Shown here piece by piece: positions 40,928 through 49,127 of a stretch of 64,000 nt of DNA. How positions within the stretch are numbered: the stretch's first letter is position 1; the number at the start of each line of letters is the position of its first letter. The stretch comes from Prescottella equi (GTDB lineage Bacteria; Actinomycetota; Actinomycetes; Mycobacteriales; Mycobacteriaceae): NCBI RefSeq assembly GCF_002094305.1, contig NZ_LWTX01000001.1, positions 1,090,309-1,154,308 on the forward strand, written 5' to 3'. The notes below the pieces were generated by a model that was given only the letters and a program-made list of their open reading frames with translations, was not told where the DNA came from and searched no databases. The position numbers and the translations under genes are program-made.

Positions 40928-41407
40928 TCACCCGAGCCTCGGTGCGGTCGAGCCGTCGCGCGGATGGGCGGGGCCCTCCGCGAGCAGTGCCAACCGGCGG
41001 ATGCACTCCCGGTTGCGCGGCACCGCCGCCAGTTCGACCACGCTCTGCGGAAACCACGACATGGGAGGGGAGGCGAGATGCTCGCCCATCTCGATGACGG
41101 TGCCCACCCCGTCGGGGCGGGGACGGACCTGGATTTCGATCCGGGCGCGGCCGAAGGCCTTCGCGCGGGCCAGAAGGGTCAGTGACTTCCCCGGATCTTC
41201 CTCGAGAACCTCGGTGTGGTCGTCGATGAGGAACGGCCACAATCCGACCGAATGGTGGATGCGCGCACCGGGGGCGGGCCAGGCGGGGTCCACGGCCCGC
41301 ATTCGGGACGCGCCGACCACCCAGCCCGGATACCGCCAGCCGTCGGCGAGTACCTCCCACACCTTGTCGGGAGAAGCGGTGGTCTCCCAGTGCGCCTCGA
41401 ATTTCAT
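40928..41407 (-). CDS. SRPBCC (START-like) protein
   Basis: 159 residues from ATG 41407 with GGAGAGG upstream. MKFEAHWETTASPDKVWEVL, WRYPGWVVGASRMRAVDPAW, HTEVLEEDPGKSLTLLARAK and GVGTVIEMGEHLASPPMSWF mark a polyketide-cyclase/CoxG-like hydrophobic-ligand fold. First of a three-gene operon with the phytoene desaturase-like enzyme and an SDR; it may bind their lipid or polyene substrate. Upstream on the minus strand GTTT-N16-GGGAAT (about 41480-41455) resembles a sigmaF-type promoter. Confidence 0.82.
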   Translation of the reverse strand: MKFEAHWETTASPDKVWEVLADGWRYPGWVVGASRMRAVDPAWPAPGARIHHSVGLWPFLIDDHTEVLEEDPGKSLTLLARAKAFGRARIEIQVRPRPDGVGTVIEMGEHLASPPMSWFPQSVVELAAVPRNRECIRRLALLAEGPAHPRDGSTAPRLG

Positions 41408-41597
41408 GTCTGCCTCTCCGGGTGCTGCTCGGGACCGATCGGAACAGACGGTGTATTCCCGAGGTGCCGAGAAGTGAAACGTGCCCGGCATGGTTGGCCG
41501 CGCGTCCGCCCGGGTACACGGACCGTGCCCGCCGTCGTCGAGACGGATGCGAGCATCGGAGGAGCTTCGTGCGATCGAGAGTCCGGAGGACCTACTC

Positions 41598-42077
41598 GTG
41601 ACCGGCGCGGTCTCGAATCGGGAGCCGCCGGGGGCGCAGCTCGTCACGATCACCACGTTGGCCGAGCTGGTCGCCCTCACGGCGTCCACACACGGCATCT
41701 TCCTGCGCTACTCCGCCGGCCCCGAACGCGATGCCGCAGATTGTCGGAGCCGAGACCGGGAGTCGGACATCGACATGCCGGGCCTGACCGTCACACCACT
41801 GTCCCTCGAACCGTGGTGGCCGCGGACTGTCGAGGAATGGATCGCGCGCCGGCTGCACCGTTGCTGCGGCCTCGTCGAACAAGTGCCCGCCGAGCAGGGC
41901 TCGGAGCCGGATCGGTTTCCCTGGTTGCTCACCGGCACCGTCATCGGACACAGCCTGGATCTCGAACCGCTGGTCGCCCAGTTCCGTCCGCTGGCCCGAA
42001 TCCATCGATCCGTGCTCGAGGAGGCCGCTCGCCTGTTCGAGCAGCAGTTCGCTCCCTCCACTCCAACTTCCGAATAG
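41598..42077 (+). CDS. DUF6098-like protein
   Basis: 159 residues from GTG 41598, chosen for the GGAGGA seven bases upstream; ATG 41547 would add 17 residues. The sequence has LAELVALTASTHGIFLRYSA, SRDRESDIDMPGLTVTPLSL, EPWWPRTVEEWIARRLHRCC and FPWLLTGTVIGHSLDLEPLV, which I recognise as the DUF6098 pattern of actinobacteria. No known function, no signal or membrane segment. The lipoprotein gene follows after 21 bases. Confidence 0.7.
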   Translation: MTGAVSNREPPGAQLVTITTLAELVALTASTHGIFLRYSAGPERDAADCRSRDRESDIDMPGLTVTPLSLEPWWPRTVEEWIARRLHRCCGLVEQVPAEQGSEPDRFPWLLTGTVIGHSLDLEPLVAQFRPLARIHRSVLEEAARLFEQQFAPSTPTSE

Positions 42078-42098
42078 CCGAAGAGAGAGGCAAGTCGC

Positions 42099-42533
42099 AT
42101 GAAGAAGATCATCGCCACCGCTCTGGTGGGTGCCGGCGCCGTGCTGCCGTTGGCGGGGTGCGGAGACGGCAACGACGACAGCACCGACACCACGATGCAG
42201 ACGTCGATGGAGATGCCCGCGACCACCGAGACGGAGAGCGAAGAATCGACCCCCACATCGGTCACATCGACCGACCAGCTGGGCACGTTCGATCAGGCGA
42301 AGCTCGATGCGTTCGTGGTCGCATTTCGGAGCGGGTACTCGGATCTCTCCGAGGACCGGGACGACGACAGCATCGAGAACATCGTCATCGCGTCCTGCAA
42401 CGACCTGGCGAACGGGGTCAGCGAGGAGCAGGTCACCGAGAAGATCCGTGTGCTGGCGGCCAACAAGGGAACCGAACCCTCGCAGGATCAGGCCGAACGG
42501 ATCTACGACATCGTCACACCGGCCTGCCCGTGA
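42099..42533 (+). CDS. Putative lipoprotein, DUF732-like
   Basis: 144 residues from ATG 42099 (GAGAGG eight bases upstream). Signal MKKIIATALVGAGAVLPLAG with lipobox LAGC (Cys 21), then a Thr/Ser/Glu-rich linker of 40 residues. The folded part is FDQAKLDAFVVAFRSGYSDL, CNDLANGVSEEQVTEKIRVL and RIYDIVTPACP, with two Cys likely paired as in DUF732 secreted proteins. Function unknown; extracytoplasmic. The stop lies within a 15-base tandem duplication. Confidence 0.8.
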   Translation: MKKIIATALVGAGAVLPLAGCGDGNDDSTDTTMQTSMEMPATTETESEESTPTSVTSTDQLGTFDQAKLDAFVVAFRSGYSDLSEDRDDDSIENIVIASCNDLANGVSEEQVTEKIRVLAANKGTEPSQDQAERIYDIVTPACP

Positions 42534-42556
42534 CACCTCGGCCCGTGACACCTCGG
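42527..42556. repeat. Perfect 15-base tandem duplication
   Basis: CCCGTGACACCTCGG at 42527-42541 is repeated directly at 42542-42556. The first copy contains the stop codon of the lipoprotein gene, so the duplication adds no residues. A replication-slippage product. Confidence 0.85.
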
Positions 42557-42582
42557 CCCGACCGCGCCGCGCACCTGTCGAA

Positions 42583-43086
42583 CTAGGCCGTCGCGGCCTC
42601 GCGCGGCGCGGTCAGGTGCCCGTACTTCAAATCGGCCCGCACCCAGTGTCCCTGCCGGCAGACCCGGATCAGGGCCTCGTCGAATGCGTCGATCAGCCAT
42701 TCGTTCGCGGCCTCCACCAGGAACCGTTCGTTGCCGTCGTCGCGAGCGAAGAACTGCACTACCCATCGCGGGGGCTCTGTACGTCGAGGGCTGGGATCGA
42801 GGGTGCCGAGCGGAGAGTTGGTGGCGAGGAGGAACCGGTCGAACTCGAACTCCACGCACAGGAGGAACCCGGTGCCGCGACGAACCACGGAGGTCGGTCT
42901 GCACGTCGCAATGGCGAGTGCATCGACTTCGTCGCGATAGAGCGAAGACAGATACGCCGCCGTCGGCACCCGCGGTGTGCGCTCCGCGCGCCTGGCGGTC
43001 GTGACGGGTGCCGTCGCGAGTTCGTATAACGAAACGGGCACGGAGGGAGCCGTGTCCGCAGTTGGGCTGTCTCCGATTGCTGTCAT
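42583..43086 (-). CDS. Hypothetical protein
   Basis: 167 residues from ATG 43086. Composition is natural (YLSSLYRDEVDALAIATCRP, GFLLCVEFEFDRFLLATNSP, WVVQFFARDDGNERFLVEAA, LKYGHLTAPREAATA), with a beta-rich core and no membrane segment. Family not recognised. It is divergent from the first DICT gene over a 157-base, locally AT-rich gap (43150-43200), which may hold both promoters. Confidence 0.65.
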   Translation of the reverse strand: MTAIGDSPTADTAPSVPVSLYELATAPVTTARRAERTPRVPTAAYLSSLYRDEVDALAIATCRPTSVVRRGTGFLLCVEFEFDRFLLATNSPLGTLDPSPRRTEPPRWVVQFFARDDGNERFLVEAANEWLIDAFDEALIRVCRQGHWVRADLKYGHLTAPREAATA

Positions 43087-43243
43087 GCGGCGAGCGTAGA
43101 CCCCGTGTAGTACGTATTGAGCTGCGGAAACCGCCGAAATCGCGATGGTCGTCCAACGATACCGAAACGTTATGCAAGGTTATCGAATCGATATGAATTA
43201 GGTGCTGAAAGGTTCTGGACCGGGCGTCTGGCATGGTGGGCCG

Positions 43244-44467
43244 ATGGAGACAACTGCACCGGAACCCGCCTCGGCGGGCTCTGCCCCCGCGTTCCACGGC
43301 ATCCCGCTCCGTGTGCACCGCGCTCCCGTCCGCTGCCTGGATACCGCCGCCCTGACCGCTGTGGAGCTTCAGCTCCGCGGCGCCGAGGATTCTGCCTTCG
43401 CGGCTCCCGGTGTCCTACGGGCCACTGCGCGCTCGATGGGTGAGACGGGTCTGCTCGACGAATTCACCCTGGCCGCGGCGCGGGCGTATGCGGAGGAGGA
43501 GTCCGCCGTACCGCAGCTGGCTCTACTTGACGTGGAGATCGCTGTGAGTGCGAACCTCGCGGGAGTCGACGACGGTGTGCGCCTCATCGCAACCGTGACC
43601 GAGGACGCCGTCATGGCGCATCCGGCACGGGCACTCGGACGCATCGCGGCGGCTCGTTCCATGGGAGTGGCGATCGCCGTGGACGAGGTGGGTGAGCGCC
43701 CGCAGTCGCTGGCGCTCTTGTCCCTGGTCGAGCCGGACGTGATCATCACGTCGGCCGACCTCGTTTCACGCCCCGCTCACGCGTTGACGGCACGGGCAGC
43801 GCATGCAGTCGCGGCCTACCGCGAGCGAACCGACGCCCTGGTGATCGCGCGCGGCGTCGACAGTGACCTGCAGCGGCGCCGCGCGCTCGGCGTCGGAGCG
43901 CGGTTCGGGATCGGCTCGTTCCCTCCGGCGACGGCCGCATCGGTCGCGGGTCACGGTGACTTCGATCCGGGACCGCGCTCCCGGCCCGGGGGCGCGTCGG
44001 ACGGGCGTTCGACGCCCTTCACCATCGCCGCACCCGGTCGCCGGACGACGCGCAGCCTCAAGCGACTGTTGGTGTCGATGAGCAAGATGCTCGAGATGCA
44101 GGCCGCTTCGGCCGGCCAGGACACCATCGTGTTGGGTACGTTCCAGCACGCCGATCATTTCACTCCCGGTTCCAGGCGCCGCTGGGCTCATCTTGCGTCG
44201 CAAGTGGCCTACACCGGCATATACGGAGTGGGCATTCAGCCGATGATCGACTTCAACGTCCATCACGCGCCGCTCGACCACACCGACCGGCTGGTCGACG
44301 AATGGAACGTCGTCGTCCTCGGATCGCACTTCTGCTGTGTGCTGGCCGCCCGGGACCTGCACAAAGGGACGGTCGACAGCGAACGCGAGTTCGAGTACGT
44401 GGTCTCCTACGATCGCCGCACCGTGACGCGTTGCGCGCACGCCGTCCTGGAGCGGTTCACCGACTGA
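43244..44467 (+). CDS. EAL-like/DICT sensory protein
   Basis: 407 residues from ATG 43244 (GGTGGG upstream). Residues 1-230 resemble a degenerate EAL barrel: FHGIPLRVHRAPVRCLDTAA, LALLDVEIAVSANLAGVDDG, AARSMGVAIAVDEVGERPQS, LALLSLVEPDVIITSADLV. The catalytic E-x-L is not preserved, so c-di-GMP hydrolysis is unlikely. Residues 270-405 are a DICT domain: LKRLLVSMSKMLEMQAASAG, LGTFQHADHFTPGSRRRWAH, DEWNVVVLGSHFCCVLAARD and FEYVVSYDRRTVTRCAHAVL. DICT domains are presumed light or ligand sensors. The gene next door is a paralogue. Confidence 0.8.
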   Translation: METTAPEPASAGSAPAFHGIPLRVHRAPVRCLDTAALTAVELQLRGAEDSAFAAPGVLRATARSMGETGLLDEFTLAAARAYAEEESAVPQLALLDVEIAVSANLAGVDDGVRLIATVTEDAVMAHPARALGRIAAARSMGVAIAVDEVGERPQSLALLSLVEPDVIITSADLVSRPAHALTARAAHAVAAYRERTDALVIARGVDSDLQRRRALGVGARFGIGSFPPATAASVAGHGDFDPGPRSRPGGASDGRSTPFTIAAPGRRTTRSLKRLLVSMSKMLEMQAASAGQDTIVLGTFQHADHFTPGSRRRWAHLASQVAYTGIYGVGIQPMIDFNVHHAPLDHTDRLVDEWNVVVLGSHFCCVLAARDLHKGTVDSEREFEYVVSYDRRTVTRCAHAVLERFTD

Positions 44468-44508
44468 CGCACACGCGGGTATCCGGGGAACTGACCTATT
44501 CTGCTGCG

Positions 44509-45687
44509 ATGGGTCAGTCGTCGGGTGCGCAGTTGGTGGTTCCGATCCGTCAGCTCGAAGACGGCGAGTGTGTGGCCGTGGTGTGGAACGGCGAGGACGC
44601 CAACTGCGACGCCGACTGCATTGACCTGTTTCCGTCGGACGTCGAGCGCCGGGCGCTTCCGGTTTTCGTTCCCATCACTCGCCGGAGCGCGAACGGGGCC
44701 GCAGCCGTCTCCCGTGTGTCGGTTGTGACACCCGGATTGCTGGACGGCGATCCCACGCCGGTCCTCGGACTGATCGACCGTGCCCGCGCCGAGGGCGATC
44801 TCATTGCTCTCAGCGGCGTCGGGTCGCACCCGCGAGCCCTCGGCTTACTGCCTTTGATCGAGCCGGATGTGATCGTGGTCGGAGCGGGGGGTTTGTCGAA
44901 CGGTGCGGACAGCGATCCGATCGCTCTGGCTCAGGCCCTCGCCGCGGTCGTCGAGCGCAGCAACGCGGTCGTGGTCGCCGACGGTATCGACACCGACCGC
45001 GACTGCGAGCACGCTCTCGCTCTCGGGATCCGCCACGGCTCGGGCCGGAAGTTCGAATCCCTGCACAGAACTCCCGATCCGATGCGCAGCACTCGGCCCC
45101 GACCGCTGCTCGCGGGCCCGACCTGGCAGGTGGACCCCGTCCCGGCCGGCAGCACCCCGTTCTCCCTCATTTCTCCCGGACGCGAACGGATTCGAAGCGT
45201 CAAGGGTCTCCTCGTCGAGATGAGCACACAGTTGGAGGAGCAGGCGCGATCGGCCGGCAGTGAGGTCGTCGCCGTCGGAACCTTCCAGCGGCTGCATCAC
45301 TTTCCCGCGTCCACCGAGCGCCGATGGTCGGACCTCGCCCGCACCATTTCGTTCACGGCGGCGTATGGCGAACAGTTCTCGCCGGCAAGCGATCTGGGGA
45401 TCCATCGGTATCGGCTGCACCCACACGATCCTCTGATCGACGAATGGAACGTGATCGTCATCGGAGCCCGGTTCGCGTGTGCCCTCTCCGCTCTGGATCT
45501 GCACACCGGGGGACCCGACGGCAAGCGTGAGTTCGACTACGTCGTCACGTACGACCGCAGCACGATCGTCCGCGCCGCCCGGTCGGTTCTGTGCCGACCC
45601 GTAGCGTCGGCGGCAACCGCCGCAGCCGGGGCCGTCAGGAGTCGAGCAGCACTCGGCGACTCGCGGCAATCGGGCTCTGCGCGGTGA
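44509..45687 (+). CDS. DICT sensory protein, paralogue of the preceding gene
   Basis: 392 residues from ATG 44509, 41 bases after the previous stop. The EAL-like part is shorter and more eroded (LLPLIEPDVIVVGAGGLSNG, AVVVADGIDTDRDCEHALAL). The DICT part is clear: VKGLLVEMSTQLEEQARSAG, VGTFQRLHHFPASTERRWSD, DEWNVIVIGARFACALSALD, FDYVVTYDRSTIVRAARSVL. It starts MGQSSGAQLVVPIRQLEDGE, a segment absent from its neighbour. The last 53 bases overlap the SDR gene on the other strand, so the two transcripts collide. Confidence 0.78.
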   Translation: MGQSSGAQLVVPIRQLEDGECVAVVWNGEDANCDADCIDLFPSDVERRALPVFVPITRRSANGAAAVSRVSVVTPGLLDGDPTPVLGLIDRARAEGDLIALSGVGSHPRALGLLPLIEPDVIVVGAGGLSNGADSDPIALAQALAAVVERSNAVVVADGIDTDRDCEHALALGIRHGSGRKFESLHRTPDPMRSTRPRPLLAGPTWQVDPVPAGSTPFSLISPGRERIRSVKGLLVEMSTQLEEQARSAGSEVVAVGTFQRLHHFPASTERRWSDLARTISFTAAYGEQFSPASDLGIHRYRLHPHDPLIDEWNVIVIGARFACALSALDLHTGGPDGKREFDYVVTYDRSTIVRAARSVLCRPVASAATAAAGAVRSRAALGDSRQSGSAR

Positions 45688-46438
45688 GTCCACCGTCGAG
45701 CACGAGGGTCTGGCCGCTCATGTACCGGGATTCGTCGGACGCGAGATAGACCATCGCCCATCCGATGTCGTCAGGGTCACCGATCATGTCGAGGGCGTTG
45801 TGCTGACGAATGTCGTCGATGACGTTCGCCGGAAGGTTGTCCCGGAGCGCCGGTGTCATCACCGCCCCGGGCGCGACGGCGTTGCAGCGAACGCCCTGCT
45901 TTCCGTACTGGGTGGCGATGTACTGGGTGAGGCGGATGACGGCTGCCTTCGCCGCTCCGTAGGCGCACTGGAGAGTGTCGCCGGAGAGTCCGCCGACGGA
46001 CACGGTGTTGATGATCGAACCACCGCCCGCGGCGATCATGTGAGGCAGTGCCAACTGTGACGCGACAACGGTGCTGCGGGCGTTGAGCGCCATCGTACGA
46101 TCCCACTCGTCGAGGTCGAGTCGCAGCAGGTCGAGGTCCTTGCGCGGGTTGCTGCCGCCGACGTGATTGCACAGAACATCGATTCCACCGAATTCTGCGA
46201 CCGCGTGGTCGATCATCGTGCGGATCGACTCGGCGTCCATCACGTCCACCTCTGTCCCGACCGCTCGCCCACCGGACTCGGACCGGCCGATGGTGGCAGC
46301 GGCACTCTCGGCGGCCTCCCGGTCGAGGTCGGCGATCAGAACGTGTGCGCCCTCGGCGACCATCAACTTCGCCGCGGCCTGACCGATTCCACTTGCAGCT
46401 CCGGTGATGACGATCTTCTTGCCGGAAAGTCGGTTCAT
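45635..46438 (-). CDS. Classical SDR oxidoreductase
   Basis: 267 residues from ATG 46438 (AAAGGG seven bases upstream). IVITGAASGIGQAAAKLMVA, IADLD after strand 2 (acidic, suggesting NAD), DVLCNHVGGSNPRKDL, NTVSVGGLSGDTLQCAYGAA (Ser and Tyr-x3-Lys), GVRCNAVAPGAVMTPALRDN and ending YMSGQTLVLDGGLTAQS. This resembles 3-alpha-hydroxysteroid or cyclohexanol-type dehydrogenases. Two identical palindromes 150 bases upstream indicate regulated expression. Substrate unknown. Confidence 0.9.
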   Translation of the reverse strand: MNRLSGKKIVITGAASGIGQAAAKLMVAEGAHVLIADLDREAAESAAATIGRSESGGRAVGTEVDVMDAESIRTMIDHAVAEFGGIDVLCNHVGGSNPRKDLDLLRLDLDEWDRTMALNARSTVVASQLALPHMIAAGGGSIINTVSVGGLSGDTLQCAYGAAKAAVIRLTQYIATQYGKQGVRCNAVAPGAVMTPALRDNLPANVIDDIRQHNALDMIGDPDDIGWAMVYLASDESRYMSGQTLVLDGGLTAQSPIAASRRVLLDS

Positions 46439-46587
46439 TCTTGCGCCCTTTCTACGAATGAGTTCGAGCTGGGAACTGGCGATCGGTGTCGGCCGTGTGC
46501 GCCCGGACCGGTGATCGGGGCGATCACTTCTGCCTCGTGGCGCACCGGGTGGCAGGTCTTCCGATCGGTCGAACTCGATGAGAACCA

Positions 46588-46625
46588 GTCAACAGTGTTG
46601 ACGAAATGTTGTCAACAGTGTTGAC
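46588..46625. promoter_or_regulatory. Two identical palindromic operators
   Basis: GTCAACAGTGTTGAC occurs at 46588-46602 and again at 46611-46625, 23 bases apart centre to centre, each followed by GAAA. Apart from the central base it is a perfect inverted repeat. They lie in the 303-base gap (46439-46741) between the SDR gene and the divergent tautomerase gene; the rest of the gap shows nothing recognisable. A TetR- or GntR-type dimer is the likely ligand; no such gene is adjacent. Confidence 0.65.
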
Positions 46626-46741
46626 GAAAGCAGTCGAGAGGGCCGCTTCGATCGATCCCGGTCGTCTCGGCTCCCGGCGCGCGGGCGTGGTGGTGGCGCC
46701 CCGACGGGCGAGACGGAAGCGATTGCGGCGACAATGGCGGC

Positions 46742-46921
46742 ATGCCCCTGATTCAGATCAGTCAGACGCCCGGCCTGTCCGCCGAACAGAAGCGCGAGAC
46801 CATCGCCGCCGTCACCAAGGCCTATGCCGAGGCGACCGGAAAGAACGCGTCGTCGGTGTGGGTGACGATCACCGAGGTTCCGCGCGAGCACTGGGGCGTG
46901 GGCGGCGAACCGCTGGGGTGA
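46742..46921 (+). CDS. 4-oxalocrotonate tautomerase-like protein
   Basis: 59 residues from ATG 46742 to TGA 46919-46921. MPLIQISQTPGLSAEQKRET followed by IAAVTKAYAEATGKNASSVW and VTITEVPREHWGVGGEPLG. The N-terminal Pro after Met is the catalytic base of the tautomerase superfamily, and length and pattern match the family. Its end overlaps the 3' end of the frameshifted transglutaminase gene. The ribosome site is weak. It may act on enol or keto acids from aromatic breakdown. Confidence 0.88.
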   Translation: MPLIQISQTPGLSAEQKRETIAAVTKAYAEATGKNASSVWVTITEVPREHWGVGGEPLG

Positions 46922-47622
46922 TCGCACACCCGCGGATCGAGGCGACCCTGCGGTTCATGACGTGACGAATGACCCTCTGATACAGGAACTTTCGCACGCC
47001 GGTCAGGTTGGTGCCGTGCGCTCGGTAGAAGTCGTCGGGATCGTCGAACGTACCGAAATCGCCGTTCACGCCGGCCGGTCTTCTGAATGGCGGTGTCGGT
47101 GCCGACCCACGCCACGGGCGGGTCGGCGATGTCGTCGGTCCCGGCCCCGTAGCCGAGAAATGCCCCGGTGGACGCCACGGTGTTGCGCAGGCCCGCCAGG
47201 TAGTCGGCATCGAGGATGACTCCCTCGAGATCGACCCAGCGGTCGTCGAACCACACCTCCGTCCAACTGTGCAGGATGTTTCGGGGTGCCATGCGGTACA
47301 GCGCGCCTTCGACGACGCCCTTCTGCAGACGCTTGTCGATGGTCGCCCCGTGGAATCGGCAGGGCACTCCGACGGCGCGGAGGAGTGCCATCAACAGGGT
47401 GGTCTTGGTGTTGCACTGGCCGTACCCGTCGGCGAGCACCCGGGACGCCGGGATCGCGTCGGATGCGTTGTACCCGAATTCGATTTCGTCCCTGACGAAG
47501 TCGTACACCGCGCCGATGCGCGCCGCGTACGGCAGTTCGCGCCATCCGCGCGCTCCGATCAGCGCTCGAAGTGGTTCCCGCTCGTAGTCGAGGATGTCGG
47601 TGGGTCGCAGGTGAACGTCCAT
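46869..47622 (-). pseudogene. Transglutaminase-like cysteine protease gene with a 4-base insertion
   Basis: From ATG 47622 the protein has LPYAARIGAVYDFVRDEIEF, RVLADGYGQCNTKTTLLMAL (catalytic Cys), NILHSWTEVWFDDRWVDLEG (catalytic His and, later, Asp) and AWVGTDTAIQKTG. Then the frame turns to Arg-rich nonsense. In the next frame it continues GVNGDFGTFDDPDDFYRAHG, TNLTGVRKFLYQRVIRHVMN, ending near 46869. The junction ACCGGC-CGGC-GTGAAC at about 47070 shows a duplicated CGGC, which explains the shift. The catalytic core is upstream of the lesion and would still be made. Otherwise a sequencing error. Confidence 0.72.
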
Positions 47623-47677
47623 GCCTCGAACGTAGGAGAGGCGACGGTGGGGCGGCTTGAACGTTGCGGCTGATCTT

Positions 47678-48484
47678 CTACGCGGGGTCCGCCCCCGTCG
47701 GTCCGCCCGTGGGCCACGCGTCGCGGTCGACCGTCATTCCCAGCAGTGCCGACGGAGTGAGGCCGAAGTTCCTCTTGAACACCCGGCTCAAATGCGCGGA
47801 GTCACTGAAGCCGGCCGCGACCGCCGCACGGGTGAGGTCGGATCCGGCCGCGACGTGTTCGGCGACCGCACGCAGGCGCACCCACAGCCCGTAGCGGCGG
47901 AACGGGATTCCCACCTCCTGGGTGAAGAGGTGTGTCAGCCGCGAGGGGGACAGGTGCGCTTCGGCGGCCGCACCGGTGAGGGTCGGCCGCGTCCCGGCGT
48001 TGCGTTCGAGATACTGCACCGCCGAGCGCACCGGTCGGGACAGCGCGCGGGATCGCGGCGGTCCCTCCGAGGTGATCGCTCCGAGCAGGTGGTCGATCGT
48101 GGCCGCGGCGCTCGGCTCACGCACACGCTCGGTCGCGATGCGGGCGAGGGTGTGCGCATGCTCCTGGCCCCGGCGGCGTGATCCCACCGCGCCGAGCCCG
48201 CGGCCGCGGGGCCCCAGCGGCTCGACCAGCATCAGGAGCGCATCGCGGGACGTGCACCGCAGCCGGTGGGGGAGACCGCTCGGCACGACTGCGGCAGAGG
48301 CCTCGAGACTGCTGTCCGCGAATTCGAGGACGAACGGCTCGTCCAGCGTGATCAGGACCTGCACGGCATGGTGCGCGTGCAGATCGGCGTTGCCTCCGGG
48401 GCCTCGATAGAGGACGGCGCCGGGTGTCAGCGTGAGCATCCCGCCCCACGCGGACGGGCCGGAGGATGCCGGCTCCGCCGCCAT
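47678..48484 (-). CDS. AraC-family transcription regulator
   Basis: 268 residues from ATG 48484. The N-terminal half is cupin-like (HAHHAVQVLITLDEPFVLEF, VVPSGLPHRLRCTSRDALLM). The C-terminal half holds two helix-turn-helix motifs: AAEAHLSPSRLTHLFTQEVG and DLTRAAVAAGFSDSAHLSRV followed by FKRNFGLTPSALLG. It starts four bases after the MarR gene stop, so the two regulators are cotranscribed. Ligand unknown. Confidence 0.9.
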   Translation of the reverse strand: MAAEPASSGPSAWGGMLTLTPGAVLYRGPGGNADLHAHHAVQVLITLDEPFVLEFADSSLEASAAVVPSGLPHRLRCTSRDALLMLVEPLGPRGRGLGAVGSRRRGQEHAHTLARIATERVREPSAAATIDHLLGAITSEGPPRSRALSRPVRSAVQYLERNAGTRPTLTGAAAEAHLSPSRLTHLFTQEVGIPFRRYGLWVRLRAVAEHVAAGSDLTRAAVAAGFSDSAHLSRVFKRNFGLTPSALLGMTVDRDAWPTGGPTGADPA

Positions 48485-48488
48485 GCGG

Positions 48489-48983
48489 CTAGGCCTTGCC
48501 GGTGCCGGCTGCGATGCCCCGGTCGAGCTGATCGACGAGTGCCTTGCCCAGGGTCGACAGCTGCATGACCTGCTTGTCGTCCAAGCCCTCGAAGACCAGC
48601 GCCTGAACGGTGGCGACGTGCCCGGGTGCGGCCTCGACCACCTTGTCGTAGCCCTCGTCGGTGAGGACCGCGAACGCCCCGCGCGTGCCCGCCACCGTCT
48701 CGCGCCGAGCCCACCCACGCTTCTCGAGCCGGGTCACGACATGGGACAGCCGTGACAACGACGCGTTGGCCTGGAACGCGAGTTCGGACAGGCGCAGGCG
48801 CCGGTCGGGCGCCTCCGAGAGCACCGCGAGCACGAAGTACTCGAAGTGGGTCAGCTCGGAGTCGCGCTGCAGCTGGGTGTCGAGCGCCGCGGGCAGCCGG
48901 GTCACGAGGGAGACGAGCGTCCGCCACGCCTCCTGCTGTGCTCCGGTGAGCCAGGGAGTCTCGGTGCTCTGTTGCGCGCCCAT
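48489..48983 (-). CDS. MarR-family transcription regulator
   Basis: 164 residues from ATG 48983. Winged helix: FEYFVLAVLSEAPDRRLRLS, ELAFQANASLSRLSHVVTRL (recognition helix), EKRGWARRETVAGTRGAFAV (wing). Dimerisation helices at both ends. It is divergent from the extradiol dioxygenase gene, whose promoter holds a perfect palindrome; MarR regulators commonly control such dioxygenase genes, so repression of it is likely. Confidence 0.9.
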   Translation of the reverse strand: MGAQQSTETPWLTGAQQEAWRTLVSLVTRLPAALDTQLQRDSELTHFEYFVLAVLSEAPDRRLRLSELAFQANASLSRLSHVVTRLEKRGWARRETVAGTRGAFAVLTDEGYDKVVEAAPGHVATVQALVFEGLDDKQVMQLSTLGKALVDQLDRGIAAGTGKA

Positions 48984-49101
48984 CGGGTCGTTTCTCCGAT
49001 CACTGAAGAGGTCGATCTCGGGTACCAGCGTGCCAAACCGGCACCGCCGGCGCGTGAGCGGGGAACAGAGGTCGAGCGGGGAAAGTTGAACAACATGTTA
49101 G

Positions 49102-49115
49102 GTTGAAGCTTCAAC
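49102..49115. promoter_or_regulatory. Perfect palindrome before the dioxygenase gene
   Basis: GTTGAAGCTTCAAC is a perfect 14-base palindrome 12 bases before the start codon; a related AGTTGAACAACATGTT lies just upstream (49084-49099). Position and symmetry fit a MarR operator covering the ribosome site region. Confidence 0.6.
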
Positions 49116-49127
49116 AAAGGAGTTCTC

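Noticed and set aside
42527..42556. Start of a CRISPR or longer satellite array
   Set aside because: Only two directly abutting copies, no spacers, and one copy overlaps a gene.
41216..42586. A 456-residue plus-strand frame across the SRPBCC, DUF6098 and lipoprotein genes
   Set aside because: Arg/Gly/His-rich shadow of the real frames; no domain and no ribosome site.
46589..46927. Minus-strand frame opposite the tautomerase gene
   Set aside because: Arg/His-rich composition and it would cover the palindromic operators; the plus-strand tautomerase has a clear family match.
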